Shown here in pieces: positions 1 to 9,302 of a stretch of DNA of 64,000 nt. This DNA is from Deinococcus aerius. GTDB taxonomy: Bacteria; Deinococcota; Deinococci; Deinococcales; Deinococcaceae. A program made the position numbers and the translations under genes. Location of the stretch: assembly GCF_002897375.1 (NCBI RefSeq), contig NZ_BFAG01000009.1, positions 1 through 64,000 of the forward strand, read 5' to 3'. The notes under the pieces were generated by a model. That model worked only from the letters and a program-made list of their open reading frames with translations, did not search any database and had not been told where the DNA came from. How positions within the stretch are numbered: the first letter of the stretch is position 1; each line of letters opens with the position of its first letter.

Positions 1-3
1 CAA

Positions 4-240
4 GTTGCAGCCTGCCTTCGGGTGGGCTGAGGATTGAAACACCAGGGCAAACCGAAACTTGAGCGTGTGCGTTGTTGCAGCCTGCCTTCGGGTGGGCTGA
101 GGATTGAAACACAAGCGCATAAAGCAGAGACACGGCAACCAAACCGTTGCAGCCTGCCTTCGGGTGGGCTGAGGATTGAAACGGGCCCATCAAGGTGTAC
201 AAGAGCATCCACCACGGTTGCAGCTCCTTTGCAGGAATGG
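4..240 (+). CRISPR. CRISPR array, leader-distal end
   Basis: Three identical 37-nt repeats lie at 4-40, 74-110 and 146-182. Each begins GTTGCAG and ends ATTGAAAC. Spacers of 33, 35 and 34 nt occupy 41-73, 111-145 and 183-216. A fourth repeat starts at 217 with GTTGCAG and then diverges, which is the usual decay at the end far from the leader, so the leader and any cas genes lie left of the window. Repeat RNA can fold CAGCCUGCC / GGUGGGCUG (9 pairs, two of them G-U) around a UUCG loop. The array abuts the 3' end of the convergent dppA gene. Confidence 0.97.
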
Positions 241-248
241 GCCAAATC

Positions 249-1102
<854 letters not shown>

Positions 1103-1108
1103 GGGGGC

Positions 1109-1170
1109 AGCGTAGCGCGGCCCGGACGGTGACACGGGGCAGGAGGGGGTCCGGGAGGGCGTGCTAGCCT
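1109..1170. promoter_or_regulatory. divergent leaderless promoters of dppA and map
   Basis: On the minus strand TACGCT (1109-1114) lies 6 nt before the dppA ATG. On the plus strand TAGCCT (1165-1170) lies 8 nt before the map ATG at 1179. Neither start has a good Shine-Dalgarno sequence. No convincing -35 box was found. Confidence 0.5.
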
Positions 1171-1178
1171 TGTACGTT

Positions 1179-1940
1179 ATGACCCGTGTTGCCCTGAAAT
1201 CCGCCCGCGAGATCGAAGCCATGCGCCGCGCGGGGGCGCTCGTGGCCGAGACCTTTCGCGTCCTCGAACCTCACGTGAGGCCCGGCGTGACGCTCGCCGA
1301 ACTCGACCGTATCGCCGAGGAGCATATTCGCAGGAACGGCGCCGTCCCCGCCTACCTGGGCTACGGGCCGAAGAACAACCCCTTTCCCGCGACGATCTGC
1401 GCCTCGGTGAACGAGGTGATCTGCCACGGCATCCCCGGCCCCCGGGAACTCAGGGAGGGCGACATCATCGGCGTGGACATCGGCGTGCTGCTGGACGGGT
1501 ACTACGGCGACGCCTGCTACACGTACACGGTCGGGAAGGTCAGCCCCGGCGTGCAGGACCTGGTGGACACGACCCGGGATTCCCTGATGGCGGGGCTGGA
1601 CGCCGTGCGGCCCGGTGGTCGCCTGGGCGACATCGGGTACGCGATCCAGTCGCTCGCCGAGGGGCGCGGCTACTCGGTCGTGCAGGAGTACACCGGGCAC
1701 GGCATCGGCAAGCGGCTGCACGAGGAACCCACCGTCTACCACCACGGGGTGCGCTACACCGGCCTGAAGCTCCAGCCCGGCATGGTCTTCACCGTCGAGC
1801 CCATGATCAACCTCGGCGTGCCCGACACGCGGCTGCTCCCCGACGGCTGGACCGTCATCACCGCCGACAAGAAGCCCAGCGCGCAGTTCGAACATACGGT
1901 CGTCGTGACGCCGAAGGGCCACGAGATTCTGACGCTGTAA
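1179..1940 (+). CDS. map: type I methionine aminopeptidase
   Basis: A 253-residue cytosolic enzyme that removes initiator methionine from nascent proteins. The two-metal site is intact: Asp100 (GVDIG), Asp111 (GDAC), His174 (TGHGIG), Glu207 (VEPM) and Glu238 (FEHT), with the substrate-binding His83 in CHGIPG. Length fits the bacterial type Ia enzyme. An upstream in-frame GTG (1161) is possible, but the ATG at 1179 starts the conserved region and sits 8 nt after TAGCCT, so it was chosen. A strong hairpin follows the stop. Confidence 0.96.
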   Translation: MTRVALKSAREIEAMRRAGALVAETFRVLEPHVRPGVTLAELDRIAEEHIRRNGAVPAYLGYGPKNNPFPATICASVNEVICHGIPGPRELREGDIIGVDIGVLLDGYYGDACYTYTVGKVSPGVQDLVDTTRDSLMAGLDAVRPGGRLGDIGYAIQSLAEGRGYSVVQEYTGHGIGKRLHEEPTVYHHGVRYTGLKLQPGMVFTVEPMINLGVPDTRLLPDGWTVITADKKPSAQFEHTVVVTPKGHEILTL

Positions 1941-1959
1941 GGGTGTTCCCCGACAAGGC

Positions 1960-1990
1960 AAGCCCCTGCCCGCAGCCTGGGCAGGGGCTT
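1960..1990. terminator. hairpin between convergent genes
   Basis: A perfect 12-bp stem (AAGCCCCTGCCC with GGGCAGGGGCTT, 7-nt loop) lies between map and the convergent gene at 2008. There is no strong T tract on either side, so it may be a bidirectional terminator or an RNA stabiliser. Confidence 0.6.
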
Positions 1991-2007
1991 GAACAGGAGG
2001 AGCCGAG

Positions 2008-2328
2008 TCAGTCCGGCTGGTTCACGGGCCGCGCCGCGTCGAGCCAGCCCCAGTCGCGCAGGTAGGCGCGAAATTCGCTGAGGAGTTCCTCGGCGGGCGC
2101 CTGATCCTCTGCGGGCAGCGAGCGCAGCCACGCCTCGCCCGTCAGCCGGGTGTAGGCCAGCAGGGGGGCAGGGGCGCCCAGGAACTCGTCCAGGCTTTCC
2201 AGCAGCGCCTCGTAACGGGCGCGGCGCCAGGGGGTCTGCCGGGTGACCTCGTTCAGGAAGTCGGCCACGGCGTGTTCCAACAGGATGGGGCGGCCCACGA
2301 TCCAGGGGGCCTTGCCGGGGGAGATCAC
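2008..2328 (-). CDS. small protein coupled to PhoX-like gene, unknown function
   Basis: A 106-residue protein starting with a GTG that overlaps the stop of the upstream phosphatase as GTGA, with GGAGGAG just 5' of it, so translational coupling is likely. It is mostly helical and charged, with Trp-rich turns (RQTPWRRARY, EAWLRS, LRDWGWLD). The spacing of helices faintly recalls the N-terminal core-binding domain of tyrosine recombinases, but no catalytic domain follows. Function is unknown. The gene ends just before the hairpin at 1960-1990. Confidence 0.7.
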   Translation of the reverse strand: MISPGKAPWIVGRPILLEHAVADFLNEVTRQTPWRRARYEALLESLDEFLGAPAPLLAYTRLTGEAWLRSLPAEDQAPAEELLSEFRAYLRDWGWLDAARPVNQPD

Positions 2329-4031
2329 GCGCTCCTCCAGCCCGGGAAGCCCTCGATGGCGACCAGGGTGGGCCGGGGAATCTTCGTGCCGGGCCTCGCG
2401 GCGAACGAGCTGGTGAGCTTCTCCAGGCTCTCGCTGTCCTCGCCGGGGTGCTGCACGGACAGGAACAGCGTCCGGCCGTCGTGGGACCACACCGGGCCGG
2501 TCAGCTCCGCGTCCCTTGGCCCCACGGCAAAGCGGTAGGCCCGCCCGGCGTTCGGCCCCTCGGTGGGGAAGAAGAACATCGCGTTGTTCCCGTGAAAGCC
2601 CTTGATGGGGTTGCTGCCCAGGTCGCTGTTGTCGGTGACCATCCACAGGTTGCCGTAGGGGTCGAAGATCAGGTTGTCGGGGCTGGCGAAGCCGCTCTGG
2701 GGGCCGCCCACCGCGAAGACCTCCCACAGGAACTTCTCGGCGGCCCAGTCGTCGCCGTCCTCGCGGAACTTGATGATCTGCCCGAAGTAGTTGCCGTGCT
2801 TGGAATTGTTCGTCAGCGAGACGTACACCTCGCCCGTGCGGGGGTGAATCTCGATGTCCTCGGGGCGGTCCACCGGGGTCCCGCCGACCGCCAGGGCCGC
2901 CGCGCGGGCGTCAGCGAGCACGTCCGCCTGGCTGGCGAACAGCGGCTTGCCGTCCGCGTCCTTCGCCTCCTGCAATTTCTTGTTCCGGGTGTAGTCCAGC
3001 AGCAGCCAGGTCCCGTTGCCGAAGTTCGCCACGTACAGGTCGCCTTCCGTGAGCAGGTCGCGGTTGGCGTTCCGGTTGGCGGGAGTGTACCGGCCCCGGC
3101 TGACGAACTTGTACACGCAGGAATCCTGCATGTCGTCGCCCATGTAGCCCACCACCCGGCCGTCCTTCGCCACCGTCAGCGCGACGTTCTCATGGCGGAA
3201 GCGGCCCATCGCGGTGCGCTTCTTCGGCGTCCACGCGGGGTCGAAGGGGTCGATCTCGGTCACCCAGCCCTGGTGCAGGGCCTCGTAGCCGCTGCCCGCC
3301 CAGGCCTTGGTGTACCCGTCCACGTTCTCCTCACAGGTCAGCAGGGTGCCCCAGGGCGTCTGCCCGCCCGAGCAGTTGCCCACGGTACCCCTCACCACCG
3401 TCGCGCCCTTTACGGCGGCGCTGCCCCGGGCCGGACCGGTGAGTTCGATCTCGGTCAGGGCGTCGATGCGGCGGTTGCGGGCGTCGGGGACGATCTTCCA
3501 GCCGTCCTTCTCCCGGCGCACGCGCACCACGCTCACGCCCACGGCCCGCATCTCGGCCTCGATCTGCGCCGGTGTGCGGTCCTTCGTATTGCCGCCCACG
3601 AACAGCGAGTTCACGTACTCGTGGTTGATCGTCAGCAGGGCGTCGGTGGAGCTGCGCCCGCCCTCCAGCAGGTCCACCGGGAAGAACCCCACGAAGTCGT
3701 GGTTGAAGCCGATCTCGCGCCCATCCGCCGTAAAGGGCTCGCCCCAGGGGGCCAGCACCTGCCAGCGGTAGCCGGAGGGCAGGGTCATGGTGTCGGCGTC
3801 CGTCGGCTCGATGGCCCGGAAGGGCGGCAGGGTGCGGGGGCCGAGCGTCTTCGGGTCCGCCGCGACAGGAGCGCCGTTGTTCGCCGCCGCCTGCGCCTCG
3901 CTGAACCTGATCGGCAGTGCGAGCGCAGCGGCGGTCCCGGCCACGGTGCCCAGGGCGCCCCGGCGCGTGAGTTGCCGGTCCAGCAGCCGGTGCCAGAGGC
4001 TGGGCTCGACCTTCGCCTGTGTGTTCGTCAT
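2325..4031 (-). CDS. PhoX-like (DUF839) alkaline phosphatase, Tat-exported
   Basis: A 568-residue secreted protein of the PhoX/DUF839 family, whose characterised members are Ca/Fe phosphatases that release phosphate from organic esters. The N terminus has a twin-arginine signal (LTRRGALGTVAG near residue 22). Family motifs are NHEYVN, the GNCSGGQTPWGT..CEEN block, RFRHEN, GDDMQDSCVYKF and QHPGEDS. Start ATG lies 7 nt after TAACAT (4039-4044, minus), consistent with a leaderless mRNA. The stop overlaps the following small gene. Phosphatase activity itself is inferred from family. Confidence 0.88.
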   Translation of the reverse strand: MTNTQAKVEPSLWHRLLDRQLTRRGALGTVAGTAAALALPIRFSEAQAAANNGAPVAADPKTLGPRTLPPFRAIEPTDADTMTLPSGYRWQVLAPWGEPFTADGREIGFNHDFVGFFPVDLLEGGRSSTDALLTINHEYVNSLFVGGNTKDRTPAQIEAEMRAVGVSVVRVRREKDGWKIVPDARNRRIDALTEIELTGPARGSAAVKGATVVRGTVGNCSGGQTPWGTLLTCEENVDGYTKAWAGSGYEALHQGWVTEIDPFDPAWTPKKRTAMGRFRHENVALTVAKDGRVVGYMGDDMQDSCVYKFVSRGRYTPANRNANRDLLTEGDLYVANFGNGTWLLLDYTRNKKLQEAKDADGKPLFASQADVLADARAAALAVGGTPVDRPEDIEIHPRTGEVYVSLTNNSKHGNYFGQIIKFREDGDDWAAEKFLWEVFAVGGPQSGFASPDNLIFDPYGNLWMVTDNSDLGSNPIKGFHGNNAMFFFPTEGPNAGRAYRFAVGPRDAELTGPVWSHDGRTLFLSVQHPGEDSESLEKLTSSFAARPGTKIPRPTLVAIEGFPGWRSA

Positions 4032-4120
4032 GCCCCCGATGTTACGGGCGGCCCGTCACCTCCTGTTCAGCGGTCTGTCAGAGGGGCGTCAGGGGCCGGG
4101 GAGGCAGGAGGCTGCCCCAG

Positions 4121-4516
4121 TCAGGAATCCGTGATCTCGTGCCCCGCCCGGCGCAGGGCGGCCAGCGCGTCCGGCAGGCGATCCGCCTTCACCAGCACGT
4201 AGTCGGTGTCGAAGGTACTCAGGGCGAAAATGCCCACCCCGGCGTCCCGCAGCGGGTTCAGCACCGCCGCCAGAATGCCCGTCAGCTCGAAGGGAAAGGG
4301 GCCGTGCAGCCGCAGCGCCACCCATCCCGGTTCGGCCCGCACGTCCGGCGGCACGTTCGCCGCGCCCGTCACCACGCTGACCTCGCCCGGGGCACCCACC
4401 ACCGCCCACAGGAGGCCCCGCGCCGCCCAGAGGGGCAGGGAGGACCCCGGCGGCACCTGCGCCACCGCGAACTCCCCCTCCAGCACCGAAAGTGTCAGCC
4501 GTCCTGTGCCCGTCAT
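4121..4516 (-). CDS. ACT domain-containing protein
   Basis: A 131-residue protein that is essentially two ACT-like halves, resembling the ACT_7/CASTOR-type family of small amino-acid-binding proteins. The ending (GVGIFALSTFDTDYVLVKADRLPDA in part) is typical of the second ACT repeat. No catalytic domain is attached, so a ligand-sensing role is inferred. The ATG at 4516 was preferred over a start 36 nt upstream because it begins the conserved TGRLTLSVLEG strand and lies 6 nt after TTTGAT. It is transcribed toward the phosphatase gene. Confidence 0.8.
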   Translation of the reverse strand: MTGTGRLTLSVLEGEFAVAQVPPGSSLPLWAARGLLWAVVGAPGEVSVVTGAANVPPDVRAEPGWVALRLHGPFPFELTGILAAVLNPLRDAGVGIFALSTFDTDYVLVKADRLPDALAALRRAGHEITDS

Positions 4517-4576
4517 CCCGTCATCAAAGCAGAAGGGAAGGAGCACCCCCATCCGGCGGCCATTGATTTAAGGAAG

Positions 4577-4605
4577 TTGTGAGGCTAGATTAAGAGCATT
4601 AAGAT
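4577..4605 (+). promoter_or_regulatory. spoVS promoter, leaderless
   Basis: TTGTGA (4577-4582), a 17-nt spacer and TAAGAT (4600-4605) form one of the best sigma70-like promoters in the window. Seven nt later comes ATG 4613. The in-frame ATG at 4607 would lie upstream of the expected transcription start, which supports 4613 as the real start. Confidence 0.7.
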
Positions 4606-4612
4606 TATGACG

Positions 4613-4894
4613 ATGCCTCCCCCGGTCGAAACCCTGCGAGTCTCTGGAAAGTCGCGGCCCAATGCGGTGGCCGGGGCGGTGGCCGGACTGCTGCGCTCGC
4701 AGGGGCAGGTCGAGGTCCACGCCATCGGCCCCGCCGCCGTCAACCAGGCGGTCAAGGCGCTCGCCATCGCCCGGGGCTACCTGGAGGCAGACGGTCTGGA
4801 CCTCACCGTGCAGCCCGCCTTCGTGAAGCTCGACCTGGCCGACGAGGAACGCACCGCCCTCACCTTCAGCGTGCGGGGTATTCGGCAGCGTTGA
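4613..4894 (+). CDS. spoVS: SpoVS family protein
   Basis: A 93-residue protein of the stage V sporulation protein S family: the strand ETLRVSGKSRP, then AVAGAVAGLL, the VHAIGPAAVNQAVKALAIARG core and a C-terminal strand FVKLDL...TFSV. The fold is Alba-like and nucleic-acid binding has been proposed. Deinococcus does not sporulate, so the role here is a general regulatory one by inference. Length matches the family (about 86). It has its own promoter and is followed by an independent gene. Confidence 0.93.
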   Translation: MPPPVETLRVSGKSRPNAVAGAVAGLLRSQGQVEVHAIGPAAVNQAVKALAIARGYLEADGLDLTVQPAFVKLDLADEERTALTFSVRGIRQR

Positions 4895-4959
4895 ACGGGG
4901 GCCTTTCTCATGAAACTTGAGCAGGGGACGCTAAGATATGGGCAGGAGGAGGACCAGCC

Positions 4960-5640
4960 ATGATCTTCGGCCCCTACACGTTCCTGATCCTCATCATCTT
5001 CGTCGCCTCGCTGCTGATTCAGGCCTACCTGAGCCGGACCTACAGCCGGTGGGGCAACGTCCGCAACAGCCGCAACCTTACCGGTGCGCAGGTCGCCCGC
5101 CTGATGCTCGACGAGAACGGGCTCTCGCATATCCCCGTGAACGCCGTGCCCGGCAACCTCAGCGACCACTACGACCCCATCCGCAAGACGGTGAACCTCT
5201 CGGAGGCCAACTACCACGTCCCCAGCGTCAGCGCCCTGGCGGTCGCCGCCCACGAGGTCGGGCACGCCATTCAGGACAAGGTGCGGATGCCCGCCCTGGT
5301 GCTGCGCGGCCAGCTCGCTGTGCCGCTGAGCCTGGGCATGAACCTCGCGCCGCTGCTGCTGCTCGCGGGCGTATTCCTGCAACTGAGCGGCCTGCTGTGG
5401 CTGGGCGTGATCCTCTTCGCGGGCGCGCTGCTGTTCCACCTCATCACCCTGCCCGTCGAGTTCGACGCCAGCCGCCGCGCGCTCGCCTACCTGAACAGCC
5501 GCGGCCTCGTCGCCGGACGCGAGAGCCAGGGCGCGCGCAACGTCCTGACTGCCGCCGCCCTCACCTACGTCGCGGGCTTCGCCATGGCGCTGGCGCAATT
5601 GCTGAATGTGTTGGGGATTGCTCGCAGCCAGAACGATTGA
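4960..5640 (+). CDS. YugP-family neutral zinc metallopeptidase, membrane
   Basis: A 226-residue membrane protease of the Zn_peptidase_2 (YugP) family. The N-terminal membrane segment (FLILIIFVASLLIQAYL) is followed by a cytoplasmic or periplasmic domain with the HEVGH zinc motif at about residues 97-101 (AAHEVGHAIQD), then two further hydrophobic segments and EFDASRRAL, which supplies the third metal ligand Glu in this family. The start is fixed by GGAGGAGG a few nt upstream. A TAAGAT box lies at 4932-4937. Physiological substrates are unknown. Confidence 0.9.
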   Translation: MIFGPYTFLILIIFVASLLIQAYLSRTYSRWGNVRNSRNLTGAQVARLMLDENGLSHIPVNAVPGNLSDHYDPIRKTVNLSEANYHVPSVSALAVAAHEVGHAIQDKVRMPALVLRGQLAVPLSLGMNLAPLLLLAGVFLQLSGLLWLGVILFAGALLFHLITLPVEFDASRRALAYLNSRGLVAGRESQGARNVLTAAALTYVAGFAMALAQLLNVLGIARSQND

Positions 5641-5645
5641 GGAGT

Positions 5646-5748
5646 AGTCAGCCCTCAGCGATCAGCAGTCAGAAAGGAACGCCCCGGCATACGGCTGGGG
5701 CGCCCTTCTTTTGGTCTCTTTCTGAGAGCTGACGGCTGATCCCTGACC
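5646..5748. repeat. imperfect inverted repeat of a dispersed GACGGCTGATC family
   Basis: Arms of about 31 nt at 5646-5676 and 5718-5748 are imperfect reverse complements (for example TCAGAAAG with CTTTCTGA). They enclose the terminator hairpin at 5680-5702. Related sequence occurs at 36381-36407 and, as a short piece, at 24446-24460, so this is a dispersed intergenic repeat. Confidence 0.65.
5680..5716. terminator. intrinsic terminator between convergent genes
   Basis: Stem CGCCCCGGC / GCTGGGGCG (5680-5688 with 5694-5702, one G-U pair, 5-nt loop) followed by CCCTTCTTTT. It serves the plus-strand protease gene and possibly also the minus-strand gene at 5753. Confidence 0.75.
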
Positions 5749-5752
5749 GCTT

Positions 5753-6111
<359 letters not shown>

Positions 6112-6112
<1 letters not shown>

Positions 6113-6441
6113 CAGGGGTTGCCTCCTCCTACGGGCAGGCCCGCCTCGGCCCAGGCCAGGGTGCCGCCCGCCAGGTTCACCACGTCCTTGTAGCCGTGCT
6201 CCAGCAGGTACTGCCCGGCGCGGGCGCTGCGGGCACCGCTGCGGCAGATCATCACGAGGTCGCGGTCCTTCGGGAGTTCCGAATACCGCGCCTCGAACTC
6301 GCTGAGGGGCACAAGGAGGGCGCCCTCGGCGTGAATCTCGGCGTACTCAGCAGGCTCGCGCACGTCGACGAGCAGGGCGCCCTCCTGCACCATCCTCTGG
6401 CCCTCGGTGGGCGTCACGTCTCTCGGGGGGGTGGCCGTCAT
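6112..6441 (-). CDS. rhodanese domain protein
   Basis: A 109-residue single-domain rhodanese (sulfurtransferase). The active-site loop CRSGARS has the persulfide-forming Cys66, and LLVDVREPAEYAEIHAEGA and NLAGGTLAWAEAGLP are the usual CH2A and C-terminal motifs. Start 6441 was chosen because ATG lies 6 nt after TATGCT on the minus strand (leaderless). The gene overlaps the Fe-S assembly factor by one base, which suggests sulfur delivery to cluster assembly. It is divergent from a second rhodanese-like gene. Confidence 0.92.
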
Positions 6442-6447
6442 GGGGCC

Positions 6448-6490
6448 AGCATACAGGGGCTCGCCCGGCCCGAACGTGCGGGCATAGACT
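6448..6490. promoter_or_regulatory. divergent leaderless promoters of two rhodanese genes
   Basis: On the minus strand TATGCT (about 6448-6453) precedes ATG 6441 by 6 nt. On the plus strand TAGACT (6485-6490) precedes ATG 6497 by 6 nt. The start codons are only 55 nt apart and neither has a Shine-Dalgarno sequence. Confidence 0.55.
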
Positions 6491-6496
6491 GACCCC

Positions 6497-6790
6497 ATGA
6501 CCCTGCCGGGCGGCGTGACCCTGATCGACCTGCGCCCCGAGGAGTTGCGCCTGCGCGAGCCGCTCCCGGTGCCCGCCCTCGCCGTCACGCTGGAGGCCAT
6601 TGAGGACGGCACCCACGGCCTGCGCCCCGACCTCGGCCCCCTCGTTGTGATCTGCGAGCGGGGGGCGCGTTCGGGTCTCGCCGCCCGCTACCTCCAGGCG
6701 GACGGGTTGGAGGCGACCGCCTATCCCGGCGGGGTTCCGGCGCTGTGGCGGGAGTTCGGCAGGACGGGATCGGAGCCCAACGCGGGTTGA
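6497..6790 (+). CDS. rhodanese-like protein
   Basis: A 97-residue short rhodanese-like domain. It keeps the active loop CERGARSG with Cys53 and a shortened N-terminal half (TLIDLRPEEL), then YLQADGLEATAYPGGVPALW, which corresponds to the usual C-terminal NLxGG segment. It is shorter than the typical 105-110 residues. The start ATG is 6 nt after TAGACT. Sulfurtransferase activity is likely but not certain given the compact fold. It is divergent from the canonical rhodanese. Confidence 0.85.
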   Translation: MTLPGGVTLIDLRPEELRLREPLPVPALAVTLEAIEDGTHGLRPDLGPLVVICERGARSGLAARYLQADGLEATAYPGGVPALWREFGRTGSEPNAG

Positions 6791-6835
6791 CCCTCCGCTC
6801 ATACCCACCTTGCGGCAGGGGCGCACCATGCGGGC

Positions 6836-7036
6836 ATGTCTCACAAGAGGAACTACAACCAGGGCGACCGCGACCACAGCCATAACCCGGGCAGCAACCA
6901 TGGCAGCGCCGACGAGAAGGCGGGCGACGGCCGCCGCAACGGCAGCGAGAGCGGGGGAGGCCGCAACGGCGGTCAGGACAGCTCCAGCGGCAGCAGCGGC
7001 CACCAGAGCGGGGGGAGCGGGAGCCGCAAGGACTGA
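6836..7036 (+). CDS. small Gly/Ser/Asn-rich hydrophilic protein
   Basis: A 66-residue protein of very low complexity, with no hydrophobic core: MSHKRNYNQGDRDHSHNPGS at the start, then Gly/Ser/His/Asn-rich sequence ending GSGSRKD. Composition resembles intrinsically disordered hydrophilins, and desiccation protection is only a guess. No clear Shine-Dalgarno sequence or promoter was found. The frame is open and the neighbouring frames look less protein-like, so it is kept as a probable gene. Confidence 0.5.
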   Translation: MSHKRNYNQGDRDHSHNPGSNHGSADEKAGDGRRNGSESGGGRNGGQDSSSGSSGHQSGGSGSRKD

Positions 7037-7162
7037 GGAAGCTCAACCCTTCGGCCCGGGCGTCACCCTTTGGGGAGGGCGCCGGGCTTTCGTCTTGTCA
7101 CGGCACAGCTTCCGCTTGATCCAAATAGGGCAGCCCGCTTCGACCCCGTATGGAGGAAACTT

Positions 7163-7185
7163 GTCATGCTGAGCCGGAGGCGAAG
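7163..7185 (+). repeat. 23-nt dispersed repeat, copy 1
   Basis: The 23-nt string running from GTCATGCTGAG to AGGCGAAG is identical to 39172-39194. It lies in the 247-nt gap 7037-7283, which otherwise contains only a terminator-like hairpin. Confidence 0.7.
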
Positions 7186-7214
7186 TATTTCCCCCCTGGC
7201 TTCCTCGACCCTTC

Positions 7215-7254
7215 TTTTAAACTCGGGCACGATCAAAGCCTGGGAGGGTGCCCG
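7215..7254 (-). terminator. probable rarA terminator
   Basis: CGGGCAC (7224-7230) pairs with GTGCCCG (7248-7254) across a 17-nt loop. In the minus direction the hairpin is followed by AGTTTAAAAG. It lies 30 nt past the rarA stop. Confidence 0.5.
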
Positions 7255-7283
7255 TGTCTTATCTCCAGCGGAAGGGTCGGTGT

Positions 7284-8567
7284 TCACGCCCCGTCCGCAG
7301 CCTCCCCGTGCGCCTCCCGCAGCTTGCGCCACCGCTCGGCCACCCGCGCCTCCCAGCCCTCGCCGGTCGGCTCGTAGAGGTCGAGCCGGACGCCGCCGGG
7401 GAGGTAGTTCTGCCGGAAGCTGCCCTCCGGGTCGTCGAAGTAGTAGGCGTAGCCCCCGCCGTACCCCTGCGAGCGCATCAGGCCGGTGGGCGCGTTGCGG
7501 AGGTGGAGGGGCACGGGCAGCATTTCCCCCTCCCGCACGGCGTCCAGGGCCTTTTTCCAGGCGACGTACACGCTGTTGCTCTTGGGCGCCAGGGCGAGGT
7601 ACACGACCGCCTGCGCGAGTGCGAGGTCGCCCTCCGGGCTGCCCAGGAACTCCACCGTGTCGCGGGCGGCGATGCACAGCCGCAGCGCCTGGGGGTCGGC
7701 CAGCCCTATATCCTCGGCGGCCATGCGGACGACCCGGCGGGCGACGTACCCCGTGTCCGCCCCGCCCTCGATCATCCGGGCGAGCCAGTACAGCGCGGCG
7801 TCCACATGCGACCCGCGCACGCTCTTGTGCAGCGCCGAGATCAGGTTGTAGAAGTCCTCCCCGTTCTTGTCCATCGCGGGGAGGTGCCGTCCGAACGCCT
7901 CCGTCACGGCCTCGGGGGTGACCGGATCGGCCAGGGTCGCCGCCACCTCCAGCGTGCTCAGCGCCCGCCGCGCGTCCCCGTCGGCCAGCCGGGCGAGGAG
8001 GTCCAGGGCCTCCGGCTGGGCCGTCACGCCGGGCAGTCCGCGCGGGTCGGTGAGCGCCCGGTCCAGCAGCCCGCGAATGTCCTCCTGGGTCAGCGCCTCC
8101 AGAACCAGCGTCCGCGCCCGTGACCTCAGCGCCGGGTTGACCTCGAAACTCGGGTTCTCCGTCGTCGCGCCGATCAATGTGAGCAGGCCGGACTCGACGT
8201 GAGGCAGGAGGGCGTCCTGCTGCGCCTTGTTGAAGCGGTGGATCTCGTCCAGGAAGAGGATCGTCCGCTGACCGCGCCCCCGCAACCGCTCGGCCTCCGT
8301 CACCGCCTCGCGCACGTCCTTCACGCCCGCCGTGACCGCCGAGAGGGGGATGAAGTGGGCGCCGACCTCGCCCGCGACGAGCCGCGCCAGGGTCGTCTTG
8401 CCCACCCCGGGCGGCCCCCAGAAGATCAGCGAGCCCAGCCGCCCGGACTCCAGCAACCGGGTGAGTGGCTTTCCCGGCCCCAGCAGGTGCCGCTGCCCCA
8501 CGACCTCCGCCACGGTGCGCGGGCGCAGGCGTTCGGCTAGGGGGGCGGGCGGGTCGAACAGGGTCAC
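7284..8567 (-). CDS. rarA: replication-associated recombination protein A (RarA/MgsA)
   Basis: A 427-residue AAA+ clamp-loader-like ATPase that acts at stalled replication forks. The Walker A GPPGVGKT (51-58), Walker B LFLDEI (104-109), sensor GATTENPS (133-140) and the C-terminal tetramerisation region with the GYGYxYYF-like [13 protein letters not shown] are present. The family usually begins near [14 protein letters not shown]. The GTG at 8567, 7 nt after TATCCT, gives exactly this start, so a longer 473-residue reading was rejected. It is followed by a hairpin. Confidence 0.95.
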   Translation of the reverse strand: MTLFDPPAPLAERLRPRTVAEVVGQRHLLGPGKPLTRLLESGRLGSLIFWGPPGVGKTTLARLVAGEVGAHFIPLSAVTAGVKDVREAVTEAERLRGRGQRTILFLDEIHRFNKAQQDALLPHVESGLLTLIGATTENPSFEVNPALRSRARTLVLEALTQEDIRGLLDRALTDPRGLPGVTAQPEALDLLARLADGDARRALSTLEVAATLADPVTPEAVTEAFGRHLPAMDKNGEDFYNLISALHKSVRGSHVDAALYWLARMIEGGADTGYVARRVVRMAAEDIGLADPQALRLCIAARDTVEFLGSPEGDLALAQAVVYLALAPKSNSVYVAWKKALDAVREGEMLPVPLHLRNAPTGLMRSQGYGGGYAYYFDDPEGSFRQNYLPGGVRLDLYEPTGEGWEARVAERWRKLREAHGEAADGA

Positions 8568-8734
8568 GGGGGGCAGGATAGCGGGGTGTGGCCGCCGCCT
8601 TTCGAAGTTCAGGCCCAATAGCCAATAGATAGGGTTGACGCCTTCTCTTTGCTGCTCAATCCACGGCCTGCCGGTCGGCTTCCTCAACGCCCAAATCTGC
8701 GCCACACTGCGCGCAAGACCGGGTACAGTGGCCT

Positions 8735-9271
8735 ATGTCCCTCCAGCGCGCAGGTGCGGCGGCCCTCGCCCTCCTCCTCTCCGGGTGCGGCCTCGTGCCC
8801 CTCCCGGAGAGCCGACCGGCGGACACCTATTTCATCAGCACCCTTGCCCCCGGCGAACTCACGCCCGGCATGGTGGCCTACGTGTCGGAAAATCAGTTCG
8901 ATGCCCGGAACATCCCCCGGTTGCCGTACCGGGACATGACGGTAGATGCGGACGCCGTCTACCAGGGAGCGTCACCGCGCCTGCGCCTGCAAGTCTTAGT
9001 GGCCTCGACCCGCCCCGATTGCCCCCTCGTCCCCAGTGGCCGCGAGGGCTTCAGCCCCGCGCTGCTCTGCGACGGGCCGGGCGGCGGGGTGGCGGCCACG
9101 GAAACCGTACTCCAACCGAACGTCTCCACCCCCTTTCACCTTCAGGGTGCCGAGCTGGACCGGGCCGCGCGGAACAAGACCCTGTACCTCGGCGTGCGCG
9201 TGTTGGAGGGCCAGCTCACCCCCGACGAATGGGTTCAGGTGAAGAACATCGTGGTGCGCGGACGGCTGTAG
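8735..9271 (+). CDS. predicted lipoprotein, unknown function
   Basis: A 178-residue secreted lipoprotein. Residues 1-18 are a signal peptide with lipobox LLSGC, so Cys18 would be lipidated. The mature part has two Cys (RPDCPL, LLCDG) that could form a disulfide and no recognised catalytic motif. The start ATG is 5 nt after TACAGT (8724-8729), which fits a leaderless mRNA. It is followed closely by the peptidase gene at 9303, which has its own -10 box. Confidence 0.8.
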   Translation: MSLQRAGAAALALLLSGCGLVPLPESRPADTYFISTLAPGELTPGMVAYVSENQFDARNIPRLPYRDMTVDADAVYQGASPRLRLQVLVASTRPDCPLVPSGREGFSPALLCDGPGGGVAATETVLQPNVSTPFHLQGAELDRAARNKTLYLGVRVLEGQLTPDEWVQVKNIVVRGRL

Positions 9272-9302
9272 TCCCCTGGGCAGGGAGGCTATTCTCCCCC
9301 TC

